DNA of 64,000 nt, taken from Ptiloglossa arizonensis. Lineage: Eukaryota; Arthropoda; Insecta; Hymenoptera; Colletidae. The first letter of the stretch is position 1, and each line of letters opens with the position of its first letter. The position numbers and the translations under genes were made by a program. Shown here piece by piece: positions 37,971 through 49,262 of this stretch. The notes beneath the pieces were generated by a model that was not told where the DNA came from, made no database searches, and saw only the letters and a program-made list of their open reading frames with translations. Where the stretch lies: assembly GCF_051014685.1 (NCBI RefSeq), contig NC_135049.1:32319531-32383530 (forward strand), written 5' to 3'.

Positions 37971-40376
37971 ATGTTATCTGCATTTAAAAGATTAGCTGGA
38001 AAATCTGATGGAGGTGGTAATGTATCTCCTAGACCAGCTCATCAATCGATGCCAACAACATTACAGAGAAAATTTGCCAAAGGTGTACAGTATAACAGTG
38101 AGTATATTTCATCTTTAATCTTTAATAAAAATGTAAAATACTTAAAATAAAGGAAATTTTGTTTCTAGTGAAAATTATTATAAAGGGTGATAGAAATGTG
38201 GGAAAGACATGTTTATTTCATAGACTTCAGGGCCAAAAATTTATAGAAGAATATATACCAACAGAAGAAATACAAGTGACCAGTATTCAATGGAATTACA
38301 AGGCTACTGATGATATTGTTAAAGTTGAAGTTTGGGATGTTGTAGATAAAGGTCGACGTAGAAAAAAATTGGATGGTCTAAAAATGGACAATTCACCATC
38401 TGAAAATATTATTGAAGAACCTGCATTGGATGCAGAATTTCTTGATGTATATAAAGGGACCAATGGTGTTATCATTATAATGGACATTACAAAATCTTGG
38501 ACATTTGATTACGTACAAAGAGAACTTCCAAAAATACCTAGCCATATTCCTGTCATTGTTTTAGGAAATCATTGTGACATGGCACATCATAGAATAGTCA
38601 CAGCAGATCATGTGACATATTTTATTGATTCATTTCACGAAAGATCAGCGCAAGTAAATTTGCTGCTATTATTAATTATAATTATTTGGAAAAGCATGTT
38701 CGTAACATTCTGTACTCTCTTATTTTTTACAGGTAAGATATGCAGAGTCATCTATGAGAAATGGTTTTGGATTAAAACTTTTGCACAAATTTTTCAATCT
38801 TCCATTCCTTCAGCTACAACGAGAAACACTATTAAAACAACTTGAAACAAATGAAGAGGAAACCCGTTTGACAATACAAGAACTTGACCTCTTTCAAGAC
38901 AGTGATGATGCTGATTACAACAAATTTTTGGATAATCTTGTTAACAGAAGAAGAGCAATTGCTGACTCTGTCTCTGCCACTATTCTAGTCCCTAATGTTA
39001 CATCTTCTCTAAGTAATCATCAAATATCATCTTCTAATGGTAATACAAATTTAAATCCTGAAGTTAAAAGATCAGTTTCAATGCCTGGTCCCATAGGTGG
39101 TGGAACACCTATTCCTGTAAAAAATATAGATTTGAAATCACCACCAAAGAAGGAAAATATTATGAGTACTATAGAGAATCCAGCAGTTCCTATTAACAAC
39201 TCACAGACTGCATCAGCATTATCTATTACGCAAACTATTTCAAAGACAGATTCTAAGATGGCTGAATTTTTAAACGATAATTCCGATAGAAAGGACTCGA
39301 TTGGTAAGCCACAATCACTTATGTCAAAGATATTTGGTAATAAAAAGGAAGATGAAATGGACAGAGTAGTACATATTAATAACACGAATACAAATATACC
39401 ATTGACTAGTGTTGAAGATTTTGTACCAGATGATGGTCTTTTAGATCGATCATTCTTAGAAGATAGTAGTCAAATTTCACCACAGAAAGTACAACATGAA
39501 GAGCTAGATTCTGAAAGGTATGCTATAAGCTACATAATTTTTAAAAAATTACATAAAACTTCATTTGCTTTTCATTATTATTATATTTTTTAATAGTGAC
39601 ACTGAAACTGCGAATCCTTTGGTTGCTGGTTACGAGGACGATTTATCATCAACCGAGGAAACGACACCACCCGTTCAACTGAAACTGGCTGAGAATCCTT
39701 TATCCAAACAAAAACACAAACGTGAAACTTTATCGAACGCAGAAATAAATTCAGAAAAACTACGTCAATCTGTTAAGCGTGATTCTGTTTCGTCCATAGA
39801 CCAAGAATTACAAATATCAAACAATTATGGTATGAACGAACAGCAAGAGATTAGTTCTGATGCGTTTGATAGTTGGCTTCGACGTGATTCTAAATGGAGA
39901 CAAAGTCCAGAAGGTGGTGAAGATGTAAGTAGTAACAGCACAAGGAAAGACAGATTAGAGTTGAGCGATAAAAGTTTAGACGTCAGCGTGACAAGTTCTA
40001 ACGTTCATCTAGAGTTACTTGACAATACTAGCGTTCGTCATATGAGTTCTGATGGCGGTAGTCCTGTACTAAAAGAAAAGAAAAAGCACAAAGAGAAGGT
40101 ATGCATTGATTATAAAGTGTCTTTTGATACAGTTTTATTTCATAATAATATCACCTTGAATTAAATTTATTTTAGATGGAAGATAAGGAAAAAAAAAAGA
40201 AGAAAAAGTCTAAGGATAAAGAAAAGGATAAAGATAAAACAGATAAAGCAGAAAAAAAAAAGAAACGTTCGTTACATCGTTCGAGAGATGAAAACAGAGA
40301 ACGCGACGAACTCGAAGAATTTCTTAATGGATCTGCAACTAGAATTGGTGTTGATGTTGCCTATGAAGCGATATAG
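37971..40376 (+). CDS. RABL6: RAB-like GTPase 6 (RABL6/Parf/RBEL1)
   Basis: Exons 37971-38097, 38169-38653, 38733-39517, 39597-40098 and 40176-40376 give 699 residues; phases 1, 0, 2 and 0 all agree. A Ras-like GTPase domain begins with the P-loop GDRNVGKT (about 49-56) and carries VWDVVDKG and ALDAEFLDVYKG. In place of the usual NKxD guanine motif it reads LGNHCD, an atypical form also known in the vertebrate protein. Next come the conserved RYAESSMRNGFGLKLLHKFF and LQLQRETLLKQLETN blocks, a long Ser-rich linker, the hallmark SVEDFVPDDGLLDRSFLED, a Lys-rich tract, and a DELEEFLNG terminus. RABL6 shuttles between cytoplasm and nucleus and is linked to cell proliferation. The C-terminal Lys-rich exon looks low-complexity but ends in the conserved tail, so it belongs to the gene. 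Confidence 0.95.
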
Positions 40377-41310
40377 CATTCTACTTAAATACCGTTACAT
40401 TCAATCGTATTTTTAATTAATAATGCTGTCTTCTGGTAAGACGCGCAAAATGTCCTTTAACGTGGAATTTTCAAAAACGAAAATCAAATTAATGTTTGCA
40501 TATACTTTTACTGCAAACAATATGCGATGTGAAAGTTTTGTTAAAATTCTGTATATGATAAAATAATGTTATGAACTATAACAACAAAGAATTTTTAGCA
40601 AACCAAAAGTAATATTATACTTATAAGTTTAAACCTTTAATACTTGTTGATTAATATACCTATTTGTCAAATTAGTGTACCACTTGTATCTGATGTAAAA
40701 ATATGTACAATATCATTCAAATTCAAATATTTTAGCATTGCACTTTCAAAAGCATTTGTGACCATATGTATTTAAAATATTTATTTTGATACTTTAAATT
40801 TTCACTAATGGAGTATTTCTTAAAATATTTTATATAAGGATTTTTTAAAATATTGATTGTAAGTTTTCAGTAATGATCATTTTTATTGTTGAGTATGTTT
40901 TTTAAAATAAAAAGATGAAAAGTTGAAATAAATGAATATATTAAATAAGAAATGTTACATAATTATTGTTTTTTGTCGCATATATCATTATGACTTCACT
41001 GTGCAGCTTCATGTTAATATGTGTATATAAATAAACGAGGAATTGTCATAGTATATGGTAACTTACCTTTTCTTTCCAACATTTCTAAATACTTTCATAT
41101 GTGAACATTTTTAATTTCCCATTCAGAGTAAACACCTTACAAGTGAAAAAATAAATCAGTCGAAAACTATGGAAAACGTGTTAGAAACGTGTGTGAATTT
41201 GCCGGACACTGCCTATACATCTAGTATCATGTTAAGTTCCTATCGACGTTTGTATATGCTGCACATTATATTATATTGTTTGTAATACAGTGAAACGAAA
41301 CTTCAGAAAA
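40377..41310 (+). other. RABL6 3'-UTR and spacer
   Basis: AT-rich, with several AATAAA hexamers; the one at 41030-41035 is the last before the next gene. No open frame of interest was seen. Confidence 0.6.
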
Positions 41311-43053
41311 ATGTCCTTATGTTTACGCACTTTTTCAAACAAGTTTATATCTTTTGTTAATACACGAAAACAAATAATGAAGATCGACCGTCACCTACCA
41401 AAGCATGTTAAATCGTTTCTGTTTTTCGAAAAGGTATATATGTGATATTATTCTAAGACAATTGTTAATTATTAGAATTTTAACAATATTTTTGCTTATT
41501 GGTAACAGAAATTTCTCTCTCACAAATAATTACTACTTTGCATTATCCAATACATGTACTAAAATAAGTTAACCTTAAAATTCTTATATAATAGATATAT
41601 TAACCTGCATATATTAATAATTTATAATAGTCATCAGAATTTTAGTAATATAGATATTGTTCTATCTTTTCGTCTTCCTCCTTTTTGCTATTTCAATACG
41701 TATTAATGAATTTTCAATTAAAATTTCAATATGTAAAATTGAAAGGTATTTCTTATTTATTTCCAGTTCCTGGGTACACGAACAATAGCATGTTTAAGAA
41801 CAAATTGCATAGAAAAATCTTTGAAGTCTACAATTCATCCGTTAAATCAATATTTATTTACTACTTACATTGATACTTATACTGAGAAGCTAGAAATATT
41901 AAACAAAAAGGATAATTGGAATCGTCAACAAGCAGAATGGTTACAGCAAGAGCATGGACAAACAAACACTAGAATATTAAACATGACTAATACTAATGTT
42001 ACAAATAATTCTATATTAGATAAGAGTACACAATGGTCAGAATTATATAGAAATTTTAATTACTTTTATAAAAATAAAAAGTCTTCTCTATTTTACTCCA
42101 TGTGGCGCTCAATAGATCAGACTATACGCTATACCTCATCTAATCTTGAAACACAAAGGATTCTTTACGCAGAACTTTCTCCTGATTTGCAAACTATAAA
42201 TAAGAAGCAACCTTCTGAGAATCGTAAAGCATCTGAAGAACAATTACAACATATATTTGACTACCTTAGCGAAGAAGTATACCTTTTTATTTTGAAAATT
42301 AGTAATTCTTTAAAATAATATGAAGTTTAATAAATGTATTTATTAGTAAAATATATTTTTTCCAGTTACCTATGTTATTTCTTCACAGTTGGAATTATTC
42401 TATATATAAAGAAGATCTGGTATTTATAAACAATATTAGAGGAACATCAACTATGTAAGTGTAGTATAATTTGAAATATTTTTATGGTTATTAGTATTTA
42501 TAGTTATACCAACATGTATTGTATAAAATGTATAATGGACATATTTAAAATCGTGTTACAGAGGACTTGATAATTATAAGAAACAAATAGTATTGTTAAA
42601 ATTGGTAGGTCACCTGAGATTTGCTTATGTTAAACTAGATATTTTAAAAATAACGATGCATCCAGAAGACAGTAGTATTAAAGTTCGTTGGCGTATAGTA
42701 GGTGTTAGTGGTACAAATGTATTTCTTAAGTTTTGGAAACATAAAGTATGGAATGTGAAAGAACAGCTATCTAATCAACAATCGTAAGTACATTTAGTTA
42801 TTATCTTATTTAGTAAATCAATTTGTACATTCTGTAATATTAATTATAAAAATTTATCAATAGGTGGTATGACGGCTTTTCTACATTTTATGTTAATAAT
42901 GATGGTAAAATATTTAAACATGTTGTCGACAAAATGATGCCCGATGAAAATGCATACGAAAAAGTGAAACCCTCTGTTGCAACAAAATTAGCTTTGTTTA
43001 TAATATTACTAGATTTGGATTCTTATAGTTGTATTGAACTTACTTTGTTCTAA
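41311..43053 (+). CDS. C6orf136-like protein (DUF2358), probably mitochondrial
   Basis: Exons 41311-41433, 41767-42276, 42366-42454, 42562-42783 and 42864-43053 give 377 residues; phases 0, 0, 2 and 2 agree. The C-terminal half matches the C6orf136/DUF2358 family. It has [21 protein letters not shown], then NNIRG, the segment [28 protein letters not shown], and the closing [20 protein letters not shown]. The fold belongs to the NTF2-like superfamily. The N-terminus is rich in Arg, Lys, Ser and hydrophobic residues with few acids, as in mitochondrial presequences, but I cannot prove import. The biochemical role of this family is not established. Confidence 0.85.
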
Positions 43054-43570
43054 AATATAATTTTATATAACTTAAATAGAATGAAATAAACCATTGTAAA
43101 CAAATCTGTGAAGTTACCGCATATTGCCATTATATGTCTATAAAACTGCACATATAAATAAATACATGCCATCAATGTTTTGTATAATTATAATAAACTA
43201 TAAATATTTAATTGAAGGAATCGTTTTATAAATTATCTTTTATATAGTTTACAATAATAGAATAAATATAAAAAGCACCCTACATTCTATTGATATCGTT
43301 AAAATTGTACAAATTATATAGTTTCATTTTGTATAAGTAATTTTAATCTCTTATCATATATTATGAGCATTTAACAAGAAATCAAATTTAATAAAGTATC
43401 ATTAGCAATTTTACACTGTAATTGAATTAAATTATTTATTACTAATAAATATGGAAATGCATTTTACTTTACATATTTTGAAATTTTATTTTATTAAATT
43501 CAATAAAAAATTAATTTCATTACAGATAAAAAATGTATACTTAATTAAATAATCAATACGTTTATTCTAT
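43054..43570. other. 3' regions of the convergent C6orf136-like and Rpb7 genes
   Basis: Very AT-rich. The plus-strand AATAAA at 43085-43090 serves the C6orf136-like gene. On the minus strand AATAAA at 43561-43566 lies 4 nt after the Rpb7 stop codon. No gene was seen between them. Confidence 0.65.
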
Positions 43571-44667
<1,097 letters not shown>

Positions 44668-45306
44668 AATGCCTTGACTCAATATTATAAAATTACACAA
44701 TATTTAATAGTTCTAAATTTAACAAGTACACAATAAATGTTCCGCTTTTGTAGGTTATACTTGTAGATCGATAACTACCATCATCATTTTTTATTAACAA
44801 TTTTTATTAATATCTGAGAGTTTATAATCATTTAAATGTTGTACATTTTGCTTGTGTATTTCTTAGTTAATTTTACTACTTTATTGATTTACAAGAAAAA
44901 TAATGAACCAATACTAATAGACAATATTATCAATTGACAGAATACATGTTGCGGTTAAGCATCACGATTATTAATTTCGCGGGAATATGTAATGTACATA
45001 TGTACGTGTAAATAGAATAAAACAGTTTATATGAATATTTTTATTGTTAAATAATATTGTTTATTTATGAACAAAACATATTGGAATTTTAAAAATTAAT
45101 TTCGGAAAAAAGTAATACATTAAAGTTTGATGCAGAAAAATATATTTATTCTAGTTTATTTAATACATTTTAAACCTTCTTAACAGAACAATTTTTGCGA
45201 CATTCAATGTCATTAATTTAACGAATTCATATACTAATCTCTTAGTTGAGAAACTCGTATACTAATTTTTAATTTACACAAAATATAAATTAAATGTGAA
45301 ATTAAA
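44668..45306 (-). other. Rpb7 upstream region and Naam 3' region
   Basis: AT-rich spacer with no coding frame of note. It contains an isolated GC-rich E2F-like motif at 44975-44985, described separately, which probably marks the Rpb7 promoter. Confidence 0.55.
44975..44985. promoter_or_regulatory. E2F-like site upstream of Rpb7
   Basis: TTTCGCGGGAA, a strong E2F-type consensus standing alone in AT-rich DNA, 308 bp upstream of the Rpb7 start codon. The motif is seen; binding is inferred. Confidence 0.4.
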
Positions 45307-46503
45307 TTATTTATTATCGGAGTCTACAGAGTTTAATTTCTGTTTAATTTCCAAAGCTAATTTATATCCAAGTTCTGGTCGCCGGTCCTTTGCTTCGATC
45401 ATTGCTTTTACTTGATTCGAATTCACAATTACACCATTATTAGCTATAACAGTAGCTTTAGTTTTTTCTATATCAACAAGATCTACTCCTCGACTACAAT
45501 CGTCAATGAGAATAGTTCGATAACCACTTTTAAGTGCATCAACTGCAGTAGCTCCAACGCAAACATCATAAGCTAATCCACAAATATATATGTCTGTTGC
45601 TCCTGTTTCTTGTAATTGCGAGGATAATGTTGTATCTTGCATTTTCTTGTTATCCCAAAACACAGAATATGAATCCACTTCTGGATTTGTTCCTTTGTAT
45701 ATTTTAATTGCATTATTGACAATTTTTAGGTCTTTGTGAAGCTCTGCACCCCAAGAGTCTTGAATACAGTGACGTGGCCAAAGACGTTGTGTTAGCAATG
45801 GTGGCCCTCTGAATGTGACTGTATCGTAAACTTGTGCTGCTTCTTTTGGAATTTCACTACTAGGATCAACTTCTCTACTCAAAGAAAGAGTATTTGACTC
45901 GAAAACAATTGTAAAATGTACTAATAAGATTCAAATATAGAAAGATGAATTAATTACCTAAGATGTAAATTATCGATGAAAGACACATGATCTACAGGAT
46001 GCCAATCAAGGGAGTAGAATACTGCATCGAAATGTACAGTATCCAACAGCCGATTGATTGGTTCGATCACTTCCGAACCATCGTGTTGTGCAGCACATTG
46101 CTTAATGTTTAAAGAACCTGTTATAAAATCATTTTGTACATCTACAATCAAGAAAACATTTTTTGGACGACAACATACTTTAATCCACCGATTCCAGCAC
46201 ATCTGAAAAATTGTGAAAACAGTTAAGTTTACTCTTAGTTTTAAAAATCGTAACTAGATCAGTCTAGATCTCACAGTTACATCAGAATTGCAATATTTAC
46301 AAATGTACCTCAAACTCTTCCCTATCAATCTTTCCATCTCCTTTCCAATCAAATATAGAATATATTTCACTCAACTGATCTTTTTCAAGAGTATAAATTT
46401 TTCCACGGTCATTACGAAACAATGCACGACAAATGAGTTCAAATTCTGTAAGAGATAAATATCCATCTTCATCTTTATCAAAAGCAGTGAAGCACGCATC
46501 CAT
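45307..46503 (-). CDS. Naam: Nicotinamidase with N-terminal EF-hands (Naam)
   Basis: Exons 46309-46503, 45958-46202 and 45307-45877 on the minus strand give 336 residues; phases 0 and 2 agree. The first exon encodes two EF-hand loops (DKDEDGYLSLTEF near residue 9 and DWKGDGKIDREEF near residue 52). The rest is an isochorismatase-fold nicotinamidase with FLIVDVQNDF (catalytic Asp), DWHPVDHVSF (metal-binding Asp and His), IYKGTNPEVDSYSVF (catalytic Lys) and GLAYDVCVGATA (nucleophilic Cys). It converts nicotinamide to nicotinate for NAD+ recycling. Fusion with EF-hands is the known insect form (Drosophila Naam), so calcium may influence it. The last codons, AAT AAA TAA, contain a poly(A) hexamer overlapping the stop. 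Confidence 0.95.
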
Positions 46504-46928
46504 GTTCTTTCACTGTGGCTACTTGTTTCTAAGTCATTTGTTTAATCAATATTCGTATTAGCAGGGCATAACCACATTATATACTACTTTTCGTGCCTCC
46601 TTACAGGGAAAACTGCTGATAAAATACTGCAGTGTATTTCTATATAATCTATTTCAATTATACTGCAGTGCAGTATTAACATTTTATATTTGTACTCAGT
46701 ACAAGGATCATAGATTCGTCAAACCAATTTCATAGTAAGATCAACTGTTGTTTATTTTAATTGTATCGCAATTCTAGTTGGTACGTTAAGAAATAAATTG
46801 AAATTTATTAGGAAGTTTTTAAAAGTTTTATTACCGCGTATCTTGAATATAAAATTTACATCAGGAATAATTATAAAATTTTTTTACTCTGTAAATTCTG
46901 CTTCCAGCATGTTAATAATAATACAGAA
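46504..46928 (-). other. Naam upstream region and Rrp4 3' region
   Basis: 425 bp of mixed AT-rich DNA between two minus-strand genes. No coding frame or clear promoter element was seen. Confidence 0.55.
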
Positions 46929-47982
46929 TCATTGCACAAGTCTCTGATGCGTTAATATCGATACATCGACCATTGCCTCAGGTTCCAATAATTCGTTCAC
47001 TTTGTATTTTATAGATTCTTCGTAAGCATATGTGACAGATGTATCTGTGAGATGCATATTATATTGTGCTAAAATAAAAATACAATTACGAAGTCGTGCG
47101 CAAACTTCGCGATTTGCTTGTGGAATTCTCGATAAATCTTGAGTGAAACCACCCTCTGATTTATCGGTATCTTGTTTATTAGCTCCGATCCAAATATAAC
47201 CATTATTTCCTAATATTAAACTCGCACCATTTTCCAAATTGTGAAAATGCGTTTTCTTTCGTTTTATCAGAGCCGGTGAAACTTTTATCATTACACCCTG
47301 AGATAACTTGCCATACTTTAAGACTCTAGTATGTAACGAAAGTGAACCATCTACAAAAGTACTTTGTACTTCTGCACAAATTAAATCTCCTTCCTGAAGA
47401 TACCGTCGCATAGTTTGTTCATCTTCCGCGGATCTTCTTCTCTAATAAATATTGACAAAAAAATAATACATTTAAAATTATTTACACTTTAAATAAAATA
47501 TAATAAAAGTAGATGGCGTTTTGTTTCAATATCGTACCAATTCTCCTCCAGGTAAATTAACACTAGATAGTAAAAGTACAGAATCGAGTTTGGAATTTGT
47601 GTCAACTTTCCATCGTTTTTGTTGTACCTCGGTAATACGACCTACAATAACATCTCCTATTTCACCTTGATAACGTGCTTTCAAGGGTCTTATTGAAATA
47701 AGTTTGTTTACTTTTTCTAAAACACCAGCTACAGATGCACGTAATGTGTTCTCATCGTCTACATACGTTCCGTGACCTCTAATAAAAATTAATACGAAAT
47801 GGAAATTCTGCTTCTTATTCATAGGTAGCTTATATACACCTTGTTTACCTCAAAAAGTCAGGTTGGCTAGATATTTCTTCTCCCGGTGTATATATTCGTG
47901 GCTGCGTTTCTTCGCTTTTAATTAAATTTAAATCAACCCTATTCACAGCCAAACGCACATCAATGGGTGGATATTCTTCCAT
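46929..47982 (-). CDS. Rrp4: Exosome complex component Rrp4 (EXOSC2)
   Basis: Exons 47849-47982, 47538-47778 and 46929-47441 on the minus strand give 295 residues (human EXOSC2 is 293); phases 2 and 0 agree. The N-terminal part holds FLRGHGTYV. The S1 RNA-binding domain follows (GDVIVGRITEVQQKRWKV, then LLLSSVNLPGGELRRRSAED, then LQEGDLICAEVQ and SLHTRVLKYGKL). A KH-type segment has LILGNNGYIWIG. Rrp4 is one of the three cap subunits of the 9-subunit RNA exosome core and guides RNA to the nucleases in nucleus and cytoplasm. The gene is divergent from the C1orf131-like gene across 467 bp, so the two may share a promoter. Confidence 0.95.
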
Positions 47983-48449
47983 TTTGAACGGACAGTTTTC
48001 GTTTAATATATGCACATACGATTATTAAATGTATCAATGTGCTATAATTTACTTTACATTATGTTCAACGCATGTTGCAAGATTATATTTAAGGTTATGT
48101 CCAAGTATTGCTTGTACACAAATATGATATTTTAAAATTTACTAGACTTCGATACTTTGTACTACGTATTCGTAAAAGTGTAAGTAGGTGTGTTCATGAA
48201 ATTTTTGCTGAATATCAAAGTGAACAGAATTTGTTATTTTTAGTAAACAGAGAATAACCCTATATTTCAATTAAAACACATGTGTAGAAATTTTATGTTT
48301 ATTCGTACAAATGTATGTACATAATAATCATATCATTCAACATTTCACGACAGTTATTAGAATGATTATTAGACACGATACACGTATTTAGAAGCCTTAT
48401 TATTTAATCTCTTGTAAAAGTGCAAATTGCATTGATTATTTTTTAGTAC
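47983..48449. promoter_or_regulatory. Divergent promoter region, Rrp4 / C1orf131-like
   Basis: 467 bp between two opposed start codons, so it must hold both 5'-UTRs and both promoters. A TTTTTTAG directly upstream of the plus-strand start (48438-48446) might be an acceptor for a 5'-UTR intron. No TATA box is evident. Confidence 0.5.
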
Positions 48450-48968
48450 ATGAAAATGGAAGATTTTATTCCGACGCGGGTGTCGAAAGTGAAAAAAGAT
48501 GCTGCAGAAGAATTCGTATCGATTACTTATGAAAGTCGAAAAAGGAAGACAAAGGAACTTGTTCACCTTGGAAAAGGCGAAGAAAACAATGACAAAGAGG
48601 AAAAGAGTGCGGAAGATAAATACATGGATCGGAAGAAGAAGCAGGAACTAGAAATGAAACGCGTTAGATACGAGGTTATGAAATTCGGTATGTCCGGTTT
48701 TGAAAAGGCAAAGGCAGACAAAGCAAAAATCGAGCTTGCCGTAAGTTTAGGAGCGAAAGCTCCTAGAAACAAGGAAATGAATTATAAAGCGTTAAAGAAT
48801 ATGAGAGCGATGCAAAAGGAAATGCAGAAAAACGAGGAACACGTATCGGGACTCGAAAGAAGTATGGTAAAACATAAAACTACAAAGACTCGTAAGAGAA
48901 AATCCGCCGGTATATTAGAGGTTTATGGAAAAGTAAGTAAAAACCAAGCGAGTAAAAAGAAAAGATAA
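48450..48968 (+). CDS. C1orf131-like nucleolar protein (DUF4602)
   Basis: A single coding exon of 172 residues. It is very basic and probably coiled, with long Lys/Glu helices. The diagnostic block is EVMKFGMSGFEKAKADKAK, then LAVSLGAKAPRNKEMNYKAL, which matches the C1orf131/DUF4602 family (human: FGM..., LAVALGAKPPK...NYK). The human protein is a component of the small-subunit processome in early 40S ribosome assembly in the nucleolus. A second in-frame Met (residue 3) is an equally good start. A poly(A) signal AATAAA lies at 49090-49095. Confidence 0.85.
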   Translation: MKMEDFIPTRVSKVKKDAAEEFVSITYESRKRKTKELVHLGKGEENNDKEEKSAEDKYMDRKKKQELEMKRVRYEVMKFGMSGFEKAKADKAKIELAVSLGAKAPRNKEMNYKALKNMRAMQKEMQKNEEHVSGLERSMVKHKTTKTRKRKSAGILEVYGKVSKNQASKKKR

Positions 48969-49262
48969 AATTGTAACCGTAAACGTTGAAAATATTTTCA
49001 GTCGCTTGATCGTAATTGATACAACATCGACTAATTATGTCTATTAACATGTTCCATATATTGTACGTTATATACGAAGAATAACAAGTAATAAAATAAT
49101 ATTTTTATATTTGTGAATTCATTTGGGTCAGCCTTGAGAGCTTTAATAACAAGATACACATTTTTGTCTATGGATATTTAAAATAGATATTCGTACATGG
49201 TTCGCAATGCCGTAATGGAATGATTTGGCATTAAAAGAACCGTTCCTTGTATTCGATCGAGG

